The notes under the pieces were generated by a model that saw nothing but the letters and a program-made list of their open reading frames with translations, searched no databases and had not been told where the DNA came from. This document shows positions 6,622 through 13,771 of a stretch of DNA of 13,771 nucleotides, in pieces. The position numbers were made by a program, and so were the translations under genes. This stretch comes from Tannerellaceae bacterium (GTDB lineage: Bacteria; Bacteroidota; Bacteroidia; Bacteroidales; Tannerellaceae). Location: positions 1 through 13,771 of the forward strand of contig JAISRY010000076.1 in NCBI GenBank assembly GCA_031273385.1, in the 5' to 3' direction. Each line of letters begins with the position of its first letter. Positions within the stretch are counted from its first letter, which is position 1.

Positions 6622-8117
6622 GCAGGTATGATGTCGTCATTATCGGTAGCGGCCTGGGAGGGCTGGTCTGCGGAGCGACGCTCGGCAAGGAGGGGTATCA
6701 TGTCTGCGTGCTGGAAAAGAACGGGGCGCCGGGCGGGTGCTTCCAGTCGTTTAAACGCAACGGCAGGCTGCTGGATACGGGGATTCACTATATCGGCGGC
6801 ATGGACGAGGGAGAGGCGTTGCACCAGTACTTTACCTACTTCGGCATACAGAACGGGCTGAAGCTGAAACGGATGGACGAAGAGGCGTTCGACATCATCC
6901 GCTATGGCGGGGAGGAATACCGTTACGCCATGGGGCATGAGCGCTTTGTCGAGACCCTCGCCCGGCGTTTCCCCAAAGAGAAAGAGGCGATCAGGCGGTA
7001 TGCCGCCATGCTGGACGGGATCGGACATACGATCAGTGTCGATCAGTTGGCGAAAGGGACGCTGTCGACAGGGGCGTTTGAACACTTTTCCACCTCCGCA
7101 TGGGAACGGATCACCTCCCTGACCTCCGACCGGCGGCTCCAACAGGTACTCTCCAGTCCCGCCCTGCTCTATGGCGGGGAGCAGGCCACCTCGACCTTTT
7201 ACCACCATGCCATGATCACCGACTCCTACCTCAAAGGCGCCTACCGCTTCGTGGACGGCAGTATGCAGGTGGTGGATGCCCTGGTGGACGTTATCCGGCG
7301 CCATGGGGGGACGGTGATGACGGAGGCCGAAGCGACGCGGCTATACCTCTCGGGCGACAGGGTGCAATCGGTCGAAGTCAACGGCGCGGAACGGCTGGAG
7401 GCGGCTCATGTCATCTCCTCGATTCATCCGGCTGTCACCATGCAGCTGGTCGAAAAAACGCCGCTCATCCGCAAAGCCTACCTCTCCAGGCTCTCCCGCC
7501 TGCCGAACTCCTACGGCCTCTTCTCCGTCTACCTCATACAGAAGAAGAACACGACGCCCTATCGCAACCACAACCTCTTCGTCTACGGTCGCGACAACGT
7601 CTGGCACAATACCCTCCATCCCGAAGATACGGCCATCAACTGCTCGCTGATCACCATGCAGCCCTCTTCCGCCGACGAACGCTACACCGATGTCATCTGC
7701 CTCCTGACCCCCATGTATATCGCCGAACTCCGGCAGTGGGAAGACACCACCGTAGAGCGCCGGGGCGACGGCTACCGGCAATTCAAGGAACAAAAAGCCA
7801 GGGAGATGATCTCCTTTGTCGAACAATATGAGCCCTCCATCAACCGCCATACCGAAGCCGTCTATACGGCGACGCCCCTGACCTACCGCGATTATACCGG
7901 TACGCCGGACGGCTCCGCCTACGGGATCATGAAGAACTACAACCAGCCGTTGGCCACGATCATCCCGAACCGTACCCGTATCGCCAACCTGCTCCTGGCA
8001 GGGCAGAACCTGAATGTGCACGGCGCACTGGGCGTGACGCTCACCTCCATGCTGACCTGCGCCGAACTGCTCGGTACCGACTACCTGGCCAAACGAATAG
8101 GAGGAAGCGTGATATGA
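6618..8117 (+). CDS. Phytoene desaturase/RetSat-like FAD oxidoreductase
   Basis: The protein has 499 residues from the ATG at 6618, which overlaps the upstream stop (ATGA); the longer frame from 6351 is read inside the upstream gene and is not the start. An N-terminal Rossmann motif DVVIIGSGLGGLVCG (5-19) is followed by acidic Glu33 and the GG pair (39-40), and the C-terminal FAD motif AGQNLNVHGALGVT lies at 461-474. The whole resembles the CrtI/CrtO/retinol-saturase (amine-oxidase-like) family that desaturates, saturates or isomerises polyene chains. No signal peptide is seen, so it should be cytoplasmic or membrane-associated. In this operon a substrate with conjugated double bonds, or a long acyl chain, is plausible. 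The direction of the reaction (desaturation or saturation) cannot be read from the sequence. It overlaps the next gene by 4 nt. Confidence 0.88.
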   Translation: MSRYDVVIIGSGLGGLVCGATLGKEGYHVCVLEKNGAPGGCFQSFKRNGRLLDTGIHYIGGMDEGEALHQYFTYFGIQNGLKLKRMDEEAFDIIRYGGEEYRYAMGHERFVETLARRFPKEKEAIRRYAAMLDGIGHTISVDQLAKGTLSTGAFEHFSTSAWERITSLTSDRRLQQVLSSPALLYGGEQATSTFYHHAMITDSYLKGAYRFVDGSMQVVDALVDVIRRHGGTVMTEAEATRLYLSGDRVQSVEVNGAERLEAAHVISSIHPAVTMQLVEKTPLIRKAYLSRLSRLPNSYGLFSVYLIQKKNTTPYRNHNLFVYGRDNVWHNTLHPEDTAINCSLITMQPSSADERYTDVICLLTPMYIAELRQWEDTTVERRGDGYRQFKEQKAREMISFVEQYEPSINRHTEAVYTATPLTYRDYTGTPDGSAYGIMKNYNQPLATIIPNRTRIANLLLAGQNLNVHGALGVTLTSMLTCAELLGTDYLAKRIGGSVI

Positions 8118-9766
8118 AAGGGGGGTGTGTTTTTGCTGGCCTTGTTGGGGTGGCGCTTCTTTTGGCGGGTGGCTTGTGCGGGCTTTATTTTACGGCCGAT
8201 ATGAAGCAGCCGGGCGTTTCGTTGCATGGCATTGCTGCCTATCCGTTGGTTAAGGGGGATAGTCTGCGGACTTATGGGGGCAATTGGCTTCGCTTGACGG
8301 CCTCCGGACTGTGGGAATTGCATGTCCAAGGGACGGGCTTTGAGCGGGGCGTGGCTGCCGGTAAACTCACCGAAGAGTTGCTGCATTACCAGGAAAAGGT
8401 CTTTGTGGATAAGATACGGGAATTTATCCCGTCGGACGGCTACCTGAAATGGCTGCGCTTCCTGCTGGTGGTGTTTAACCGGAAGCTGGGCGACTATGTC
8501 CCGGAAGAAAACAGGGAAGAGATCTACGGCATCTCCCTTTCGTGTTCGCACGACTATGATGCGATCGGGACGCCCTACCAGCGGCAGCTGAACTACCATG
8601 CGGCACACGATATCGGACACGCCATGCAGGATTATATGCTGGTCGGGTGCAGCTCTTTCGCCGTGTGGGGAAAGGAGGGCGCCGACTCGTCGCTCGTGAT
8701 CGGGCGTAACTTCGACTTCTATATGGGGGACGACTTCGCCCGTCACAAGGTCGTCTCTTTCTTCCGCCCTACTGAGGGCTATCGCTTTGCTTCCGTCGGG
8801 TGGGCGGGCATGACCGGCGTATTGTCCGGTATGAACGAAACAGGACTGACCGTGACCATCAACGCCGCAAAGTCCTCCGTCCCCCTCTATGCCGCCATGC
8901 CCATATCCCTCCTTGCACGTGAAATCCTGCAATATGCCTCCACCATCGACGAGGCCTACGTCATCGCCTCCCGACGCCGGACGTTCGTCGCCGAATCGTT
9001 GCTGATCGGCTCCGCCGCAGACGGGAGGGCTGCCGTTATTGAAAAGTCCGTCGACCGGATCGCCCTCTTCCGGCCGGAGACGGAGCGGATCGTCTGCACG
9101 AACCATTACCAGTCGGAAGCCTTTGCCGCCGACACACGCAACGCAGAGAATATCGCCACCTCAGACAGCCCCTACCGCTACGAGCGGATGAACGAACTGC
9201 TGGACGCCTGCCGTCCGGTCGATGCTACAAAAGCCGCCTCCGTCTTGAGAAACCGTTTCGGAAAGCAAGGGAAAGAGATCGGCCTGGCGAATGAGAAAGC
9301 GATCAACCAGTTCATCGCCCATCACTCCGTCATCTTCAAGCCCGAAAGCCGGCTGATGTGGGTCTCCACCGCCCCGTGGCAATCGGGCGCGTATGTGGCA
9401 TACGACCTGAACAGGATCTTTTCCCGACAGGCAACGGACGCCTGTCAGGTCGATTCCCTGGCTATCGCCCCCGATACGCTGCTGCATAGCCCCGTATACC
9501 AACGGCTACTCACCTACCGCCGCCTGTCGGAAAAGGTGCGCATGAGCATCCGCAACCACACCGTGCTGCCCGATACGGTGATCGAAAACCTCATAGCCGG
9601 TAACCCCGAACTGTATAACGCCTGGCTGCTGGCAGGGGATTACCGTCAGGCGTCGGGCGACAGGGAAAAGGCCGTCGCCTATTGGGAAAAGGCCTTGACG
9701 AAAGAGATTCCCAAAGCGGAGGAACGGGCGGCCATCGAGAAGAAAATAAAGAAACTAAAGAGATAA
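8114..9766 (+). CDS. Membrane-anchored C45-like Ntn hydrolase/acyltransferase
   Basis: The protein has 550 residues. A hydrophobic N-terminal segment (about 5-27) is a signal anchor or signal peptide; no convincing lipobox is present. The C45 (acyl-CoA:6-aminopenicillanate acyltransferase-like) core starts at GCSSFAV, with predicted nucleophile Cys179. In this family autocleavage occurs between Gly and Cys, matching Gly178-Cys179. RNFDFY (198-203) and SGMNETGLTVTINA fit the Ntn fold. The C-terminal 60 residues (ending in YRQASGDREKAVAYWEKAL and a lysine-rich tail) look like one TPR-like hairpin. Family members act on amide bonds or transfer acyl groups to amines. The enzyme would work outside the cytoplasm if the N-terminus is an export signal, so it may finish or process a lipid after MMPL export. 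The start at 8114 is fixed by the ATGA overlap with the upstream gene. Confidence 0.85.
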   Translation: MKGGCVFAGLVGVALLLAGGLCGLYFTADMKQPGVSLHGIAAYPLVKGDSLRTYGGNWLRLTASGLWELHVQGTGFERGVAAGKLTEELLHYQEKVFVDKIREFIPSDGYLKWLRFLLVVFNRKLGDYVPEENREEIYGISLSCSHDYDAIGTPYQRQLNYHAAHDIGHAMQDYMLVGCSSFAVWGKEGADSSLVIGRNFDFYMGDDFARHKVVSFFRPTEGYRFASVGWAGMTGVLSGMNETGLTVTINAAKSSVPLYAAMPISLLAREILQYASTIDEAYVIASRRRTFVAESLLIGSAADGRAAVIEKSVDRIALFRPETERIVCTNHYQSEAFAADTRNAENIATSDSPYRYERMNELLDACRPVDATKAASVLRNRFGKQGKEIGLANEKAINQFIAHHSVIFKPESRLMWVSTAPWQSGAYVAYDLNRIFSRQATDACQVDSLAIAPDTLLHSPVYQRLLTYRRLSEKVRMSIRNHTVLPDTVIENLIAGNPELYNAWLLAGDYRQASGDREKAVAYWEKALTKEIPKAEERAAIEKKIKKLKR

Positions 9767-9771
9767 CGTAT

Positions 9772-11067
9772 ATGCATACATTCAGTGAAATACAATACAA
9801 AACGGCGGAAGAGATCCTCCTGTTCCAGGAGGCGAAGCTAAGGGAAGAGCTGGCCTACCTCTCCCAACGCTCCACATTCTACCGCCGGATGTTCGGGGAG
9901 CGGCGGATCGACATCAGGGAGATCCGGACGATAGAAGACCTTCAGCGGCTTCCGGTGACGACCAAGGCCGACCTGCAACGCCATAACGCCGACTTTGTGT
10001 GCGTCGACAAGAGCGAGATCATCGACTATGTGACCACGTCGGGCACGCTGGGCGATCCCGTCACGTTCGTCCTCACCTCCGGGGATCTGGACAGGCTGTC
10101 GTACAACGAATACCTCTCCTTTACCACCGCAGGCTGTACCGCCCGCGACGTCATGCAACTGATGACGACGCTCGACCGCCGCTTCATGGCCGGACTGGCC
10201 TATTACATGGGGGCGCGCGAACTGGGCGCCGGCGTGGTGCGCGTGGGGAACGGGATACCGGAGTTGCAATGGGACACCATCGAGCGGATACGGCCTACCT
10301 TTTGCATGGTCGTCCCCTCCTTTCTCATCAAACTGATCGAATATGCCGGGGCGCACGGAGTGGACTATCGCCGCTCGTCGCTGAGAAAGGCGATCTGCAT
10401 AGGGGAGCCGCTACGCCATCCCGACTTCTCCCTCAATACGCTGGGCAAACGGATCGACGAAGAATGGCCGGCATTGTCGCTCTACTCCACCTACGCCTCC
10501 ACCGAGATGCAGTCCTCCTTTACCGAATGTGACGCCCATTGCGGCGGCCATTTGCAGCCGGAACTGATCATCGTCGAGTTTCTGGACGACCGTAACCGCG
10601 CTGTCGGGGAGGACGAACCCGGCGAGGTGACCGTCACCACCCTGGGCGTGCGCGGTATGCCGTTGCTCCGTTTCAAAACGGGGGATATCTGTTACCGCCA
10701 TACCGCCCCCTGTTCGTGCGGGCGGCATACGATCCGCCTGGGCCCTGTATTGGGGAGAAAAGGGCAAATGATCAAATACAAGGGGACGACCCTCTATCCC
10801 CCCGCCCTGTATGACATCCTCGACACGATACCGGAGGTGAAGAACTATGCCGTGGAGGTATACACAGGCGAGCTGGGCACGGATGAGATCCTCATACGCG
10901 TGGGAAGCGAAAGGCGGACAGACGCTTTCGCCAAAGAGATCAAAGACCTTTTCCGCTCGAAAATACGGGTAGCGCCCGCCATACGCTTCGCTACGGAGGA
11001 AGAAATCGCAAAAATTCAGCTGCCTGAGATGAGCAGGAAAACAATTAAATTCATAGATTCACGTTAA
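9772..11067 (+). CDS. PaaK-like adenylate-forming ligase (phenylacetate-CoA ligase family)
   Basis: The protein has 431 residues, the normal length for the PaaK branch of acyl/aryl-CoA ligases. Motifs: ATP-binding TTSGTLGDP (88-96), YASTE (241-245, A5), RFKTGD (300-305, A7) and GRKGQMIKYKG in the A8 hinge; it ends in the typical MSRKTIKFIDSR. Cys253, His256, Cys257, Cys314 and Cys316 could form a structural zinc site, as in some family members. It activates a carboxylic acid, aryl or fatty, as an adenylate and then a thioester. The ATG at 9772 was chosen because it follows the upstream stop by 4 nt; the longer frame from 9682 lies inside that gene. In this operon it may prime or activate the acyl or aryl starter for the other enzymes. 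The substrate cannot be read from the sequence. Confidence 0.88.
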   Translation: MHTFSEIQYKTAEEILLFQEAKLREELAYLSQRSTFYRRMFGERRIDIREIRTIEDLQRLPVTTKADLQRHNADFVCVDKSEIIDYVTTSGTLGDPVTFVLTSGDLDRLSYNEYLSFTTAGCTARDVMQLMTTLDRRFMAGLAYYMGARELGAGVVRVGNGIPELQWDTIERIRPTFCMVVPSFLIKLIEYAGAHGVDYRRSSLRKAICIGEPLRHPDFSLNTLGKRIDEEWPALSLYSTYASTEMQSSFTECDAHCGGHLQPELIIVEFLDDRNRAVGEDEPGEVTVTTLGVRGMPLLRFKTGDICYRHTAPCSCGRHTIRLGPVLGRKGQMIKYKGTTLYPPALYDILDTIPEVKNYAVEVYTGELGTDEILIRVGSERRTDAFAKEIKDLFRSKIRVAPAIRFATEEEIAKIQLPEMSRKTIKFIDSR

Positions 11068-11095
11068 TAGGTAAAGATGTAAACGAAGTGACGTG

Positions 11096-12133
11096 ATGAA
11101 AGAGAAAAAGAGAAAAACAGGCTTTGCCATTGTAGGCTGCGGGCATATCGGGAAACGACATGCCGAAATGATCGTCCATGAAACGGATGCGGAGTTGATC
11201 GCCCTGTGCGATATCCGTCCCCCCCGGGAGCTGGGTATCGAGGGGTATGACGTCCCTTTCTTCGATGACTACCGGCAGATGCTGCAAGCGGGGCTGGAGA
11301 TCGACGTCGTTTGTATCTGTACGCCCAACGGCCTGCACGCCTCCATGTCGGTGGAGGCGATCGAGGCGGGCTTTCATGTGGTGATCGAAAAGCCGGTGGC
11401 CTTGACCCTCGTCGATGCGGAAAAGGTGGTACACGCCTCCCTGAAGCATTGCAAACAGGCGTTCTGCGTGATGCAAAACCGCTACTCGCCTCCCGCCGTA
11501 TGGATGAAAGAGGTGGTCGACTCGGGCAGGCTGGGCGAAATCTATATGGTACAGCTGAACTGCTATTGGAACAGGGACGAACGCTACTACAAACCCGGTG
11601 GCTGGCATGGAAGCAAGGCCTTGGACGGAGGCGTCCTGTTCACCCAGTTTTCCCATTTCATCGATATCATGTACTGGCTTTTCGGCGATATCTGTATGAT
11701 CCAGGCACGGTTTGCCGACTTCAACCATGCACACCTGACCGACTTCGAGGATTCGGGCGTCGTCCTTTTCAATTTCATCAACGGCGGGATCGGTACGCTC
11801 AACTACTCCACCTCCGTTTGCGACAGGAATATGGAAAGCAGCCTGCTGGTCGTCGCCCAAAACGGCAGCGTGAAAATCGGCGGCCAGTATATGGACAAAG
11901 TGGAATATTGCCATATCCGCGACTATACCATGCCCGAACTGCCCCCCACCAATCCGGGCAACGACTATGGCGCCTACACGGGAACGGCTCAGAATCACCA
12001 TTTCGTCATACGGAACGTCCTCCGCGTATTGTCCGGTACGCATACCGAATCCATTACGACAAACGTGCTGGAAGGGATGAAAGTGGTCGATATCATCCAG
12101 CGGATCTATGCCTTGAAGTCGCCACCGGAATAA
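11096..12133 (+). CDS. Gfo/Idh/MocA family oxidoreductase
   Basis: The protein has 345 residues from the ATG at 11096; GTG at 11093 would add one residue. The NAD(P)-binding Rossmann fold opens with GCGHIG (14-19). EKP (98-100) carries the conserved catalytic-site Lys, and DGG (177-179) with QFSHFID (184-190) give the active-site His of the C-terminal domain. The family oxidises or reduces sugar-type substrates, often nucleotide- or polysaccharide-linked. It begins 28 nt after the ligase, has the same high GC, and has no clear own promoter, so it could be the last gene of the operon and supply or modify the sugar used by the GT2 protein (inference). It may instead belong functionally with the TIM-barrel protein at 12636: such pairs act together in keto-sugar metabolism in Bacteroidetes. 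Confidence 0.85.
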   Translation: MKEKKRKTGFAIVGCGHIGKRHAEMIVHETDAELIALCDIRPPRELGIEGYDVPFFDDYRQMLQAGLEIDVVCICTPNGLHASMSVEAIEAGFHVVIEKPVALTLVDAEKVVHASLKHCKQAFCVMQNRYSPPAVWMKEVVDSGRLGEIYMVQLNCYWNRDERYYKPGGWHGSKALDGGVLFTQFSHFIDIMYWLFGDICMIQARFADFNHAHLTDFEDSGVVLFNFINGGIGTLNYSTSVCDRNMESSLLVVAQNGSVKIGGQYMDKVEYCHIRDYTMPELPPTNPGNDYGAYTGTAQNHHFVIRNVLRVLSGTHTESITTNVLEGMKVVDIIQRIYALKSPPE

Positions 12134-12160
12134 TTTTTCCATTTTGTTGGGTATAAATAG

Positions 12161-12190
12161 TTGTTATTTAAAAAAAAATGCACACATTTG
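12161..12190 (+). promoter_or_regulatory. Promoter of the PUR-family gene
   Basis: CACATTTG (12183-12190) matches the Bacteroidetes -7 consensus TAnnTTTG at all but one fixed position. A TTG (12161-12163) lies 19 nt upstream, the standard spacing, across an A-run. A purine-rich AAGGAAAGG (12208-12216) lies further down, ahead of the ATG at 12239. This separates the low-GC PUR gene from the GC-rich operon. Confidence 0.5.
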
Positions 12191-12238
12191 GGGATGATAA
12201 AGATAATAAGGAAAGGTGTTTAACAAAGAGCGACGATC

Positions 12239-12601
12239 ATGGAAGAGTCAGTGAAGAAAATGCATGAGGAAAGTGGTGAAAAAGAAATTTTGTATTCAAA
12301 AGCCATAAAGGCGGGGAAGCGGATTTATTACCTGGATGTAAAGAGGAATTTAAAGAACGATCTGTTTCTGGCAATCACGGAGAGCAAGAAGATCCAGTCG
12401 AAAGACGGGTTACAAGCCTCTTTCGAGAAGCATAAGATATTCCTTTACAAAGAGGATTTTGATAAATTTACCGATGGGATACATGATGTCATTGATTATA
12501 TCAAGCGGTACAACGGCTATATGCCCCCGGTGGAAGATACCGGCGAAGAGGACGGCCGGGAAGAGGGTTCCGATGATATAAAGCTGGATATTGACTTCTA
12601 A
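12239..12601 (+). CDS. PUR-family DNA/RNA-binding protein (DUF3276)
   Basis: The 120-residue protein is typical of the Bacteroidetes DUF3276/PUR family. Residues about 15-95 form the PUR fold, with the strongly conserved KAIKAGKRIYYLDVKRN (21-37) and FLAITESKK (43-51) blocks. Residues 99-120 are an acidic tail (EEDGREEG...DIKLDIDF). The family includes Borrelia BpuR, a single-stranded nucleic-acid binding regulator; a regulatory or nucleoid role here is inferred from homology. The start at 12239 matches the usual N-terminus; Met8 (12260) is less likely. The gene is clearly lower in GC than the operon to its left. It has its own promoter and probably stands alone; it is likely a core chromosomal gene flanking the inserted GC-rich block. 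Confidence 0.92.
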   Translation: MEESVKKMHEESGEKEILYSKAIKAGKRIYYLDVKRNLKNDLFLAITESKKIQSKDGLQASFEKHKIFLYKEDFDKFTDGIHDVIDYIKRYNGYMPPVEDTGEEDGREEGSDDIKLDIDF

Positions 12602-12635
12602 TTTATAGATTATAAATGTAATATATTTAAGTGCT

Positions 12636-13505
12636 ATGCAAAACAGACGTAATTTTCTAAAGCAGGCGACGTTGTTGCTTGCAGGAGGCGCAGTGATGCC
12701 TCAGTTGTTATCTTCCTGCGGCGGGCCGGCAAAGACGATCGGGCTTCAGCTCTACTCCCTCAGAGACCTTGTCAAAGAGTCGGGTATTGAAACGGTATTG
12801 AAAACAGCCGCTAAGATCGGGTATAAGAACCTCGAGACAGCCGGCTATGACAACGGTAAGATCTATGGAAAATCACCCGCCGAGTTTAAAAAGCTGGTGG
12901 ATGATTTAGGGATGAAATGCACCAGCGCCCACCTGGGACGCGATTTCTCCAAAGAGACGGAAGCCGAAGTGATGGCCTGGTGGGATAAGGCCATCGAAGC
13001 GCACAACGAATTGGGCGTAAAATACATGGTACAACCCTCCATGCCGGTAAACGACCAGACGACACAGGAAGACCTGAAGCTCTATTGCGATTACTTCACG
13101 ACGGTCGGTATGAAGACCGCGGCGGCAAGCATCGCTTTCGGCTATCACAACCACTCCTTTGAGTTCCGGAAGATCGGCGACCAGCTGATCTACGATTTCC
13201 TCCTCGACAATGTAAGCAAGAACCATGTCTTCTTCCAGATGGATGTCTATTGGCTAACAGTGGGCGGCGGCGATCCTGTCGCTTACCTGAAAGCCCGCCC
13301 AAGCCAGTTCAGGACGATCCATATCAAAGATGATAAAGAGATCGGCGCAAGCGGGAAAATGGACTTCCAGCCCATCTTTGAACAGATGAAAGCCAACAAC
13401 GTAAAAGACTGGTACGTAGAAGTAGAACAATACACCCAAAATGACCCCGTCGCCAGCGTAAAAGAAAGCTTCGACTTCCTGAACAAGGCAGCGTATGTCT
13501 ATTGA
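12636..13505 (+). CDS. Tat-type lipoprotein sugar phosphate isomerase/epimerase-like TIM barrel
   Basis: The protein has 289 residues. Its N-terminus carries a Tat-like NRRNFLKQ (3-10), a hydrophobic stretch, and a lipobox LSSC with lipidated Cys28. The next residues, GGPAK, lack the acidic lipoprotein export signal used for surface display in Bacteroidetes, so it probably faces the periplasm. Residues 33-285 are an AP-endonuclease-2/xylose-isomerase-like TIM barrel. Likely metal and catalytic residues are Glu67, His171/His173 (HNH), Asp203 (QMDVYW), His229 (HIKD) and Glu262/Glu264 (YVEVEQY). The family isomerises or epimerises sugars; lipoprotein members often sit near Gfo/Idh/MocA oxidoreductases and take part in keto-sugar processing, so function with the gene at 11096 is possible although the PUR gene lies between them. 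No good own promoter is seen: TATATTTA (12622-12629) is a weak -7 candidate. Confidence 0.88.
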   Translation: MQNRRNFLKQATLLLAGGAVMPQLLSSCGGPAKTIGLQLYSLRDLVKESGIETVLKTAAKIGYKNLETAGYDNGKIYGKSPAEFKKLVDDLGMKCTSAHLGRDFSKETEAEVMAWWDKAIEAHNELGVKYMVQPSMPVNDQTTQEDLKLYCDYFTTVGMKTAAASIAFGYHNHSFEFRKIGDQLIYDFLLDNVSKNHVFFQMDVYWLTVGGGDPVAYLKARPSQFRTIHIKDDKEIGASGKMDFQPIFEQMKANNVKDWYVEVEQYTQNDPVASVKESFDFLNKAAYVY

Positions 13506-13515
13506 GTGAGCATTT

Positions 13516-13578
13516 CCCCTTAAGATTCTTAAGGCTCTTTAGGCTCTTAAGAATCTTAAGCCCCTTAAGATTCTTAAA
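13516..13578. terminator. Palindrome cluster, possible terminator
   Basis: CCTTAAGATTCTTAAGG (13518-13534) is a 17-bp odd palindrome just after the TIM-barrel stop and is followed by CTCTTT. Two further copies of the 15-bp core lie at 13546-13560 (reverse orientation) and 13564-13578 (last base changed). Copies one and two can also pair with each other to form a larger stem. It could end transcription of the lipoprotein gene. The T-run is weak, and the element may instead be a dispersed repeat. Confidence 0.5.
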
Positions 13579-13583
13579 ACCAC

Positions 13584-13639
13584 TTATAATGACGAAGACT
13601 CACAATCGTGTGAAAAACAAATAGTATCCGTCATTATAA
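13584..13639. repeat. 11-bp inverted repeat with nested hairpin
   Basis: TTATAATGACG (13584-13594) and CGTCATTATAA (13629-13639) are perfect inverted repeats about 34 nt apart. Between them lies a smaller stem, TCACA (13600-13604)/TGTGA (13609-13613). Matching ends around a short interior recall a small repeat element or a MITE-like unit. No gene is present. Confidence 0.55.
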
Positions 13640-13771
13640 CCGAGCGCAAGCAAGAACGTCATGTCGACCGAGCGCAGCGAGTGGAGACACCTCCGATCGC
13701 ACCCGCCTGCCCTTTCGATCGGAGTTCCTATGTTTGTAATCTCGAATGAAAAAAGAAGCTAGGAGTAGGAT
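13640..13771. repeat. Dispersed-repeat-like sequence with 9-bp inverted repeat
   Basis: AACGTCATGTCGACCGAGCG and the GCAGCGAGTGGAGACACCTC that follows resemble the GTCATGxxGAGCG...GAGACATCTC dispersed repeats common in Bacteroidetes and Chlorobi. CTCCGATCG (13691-13699) and CGATCGGAG (13716-13724) form a 9-bp inverted repeat at its end. From 13725 to the window end no gene or signal is seen. Confidence 0.5.

Overview
The window looks like chromosomal DNA of a Bacteroidales bacterium (Parabacteroides/Bacteroides/Tannerella-like). The reasons are Bacteroidetes-type promoter boxes (TAnnTTTG), a PUR-family (DUF3276) DNA/RNA-binding protein, a Tat-type lipoprotein TIM-barrel protein, and weak Shine-Dalgarno signals. 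The species cannot be settled from the sequence alone.

Layout. (1) Positions 1-435 hold no convincing gene. They are packed with structured repeats: REP-like hairpins, a 28-bp perfect palindrome, seven copies of a 7-bp tandem repeat, and a 42-bp tandem repeat inside a strong inverted repeat. A promoter-like sequence follows. (2) Positions 674-1177 encode a small winged-helix protein with a lysine-rich tail, after a roughly 235-nt leader. (3) Positions 1233-11067 form a tight, GC-rich operon of six genes: a FabZ-like hotdog protein, a GT2 glycosyltransferase fused to DUF2062, a 1286-residue fusion of an MMPL/RND exporter with a PlsC acyltransferase and a methyltransferase, a phytoene-desaturase-like FAD oxidoreductase, a membrane-anchored C45-type Ntn hydrolase/acyltransferase, and a PaaK-like adenylate-forming ligase. 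Four of the five junctions are ATGA stop/start overlaps; the fifth gap is 4 nt. (4) A Gfo/Idh/MocA oxidoreductase (11096-12133) follows after 28 nt and may be the last gene of the unit. (5) Positions 12239-12601 encode the PUR-family protein behind its own promoter. (6) Positions 12636-13505 encode a lipoprotein sugar phosphate isomerase/epimerase-like protein. (7) The right edge (13516-13724) is again full of palindromes and dispersed-repeat-like sequence.

How the genes may work together (inference). The six-gene operon has the enzyme classes seen in the tailoring and export parts of aryl polyene, xanthomonadin and flexirubin pigment-lipid clusters: a dehydratase-like protein, glycosyltransferase, MMPL exporter, glycerolipid-type acyltransferase, methyltransferase, polyene-type oxidoreductase and acyl/aryl-activating ligase. 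It contains no ketosynthase, ketoreductase or acyl carrier protein. It could therefore take its acyl chain from primary fatty-acid synthesis or from a second locus, decorate it, and move it across the inner membrane. The product is unknown. The three-domain exporter-acyltransferase-methyltransferase fusion and the C45 enzyme are the most distinctive parts and the best candidates for an undescribed envelope-lipid system.
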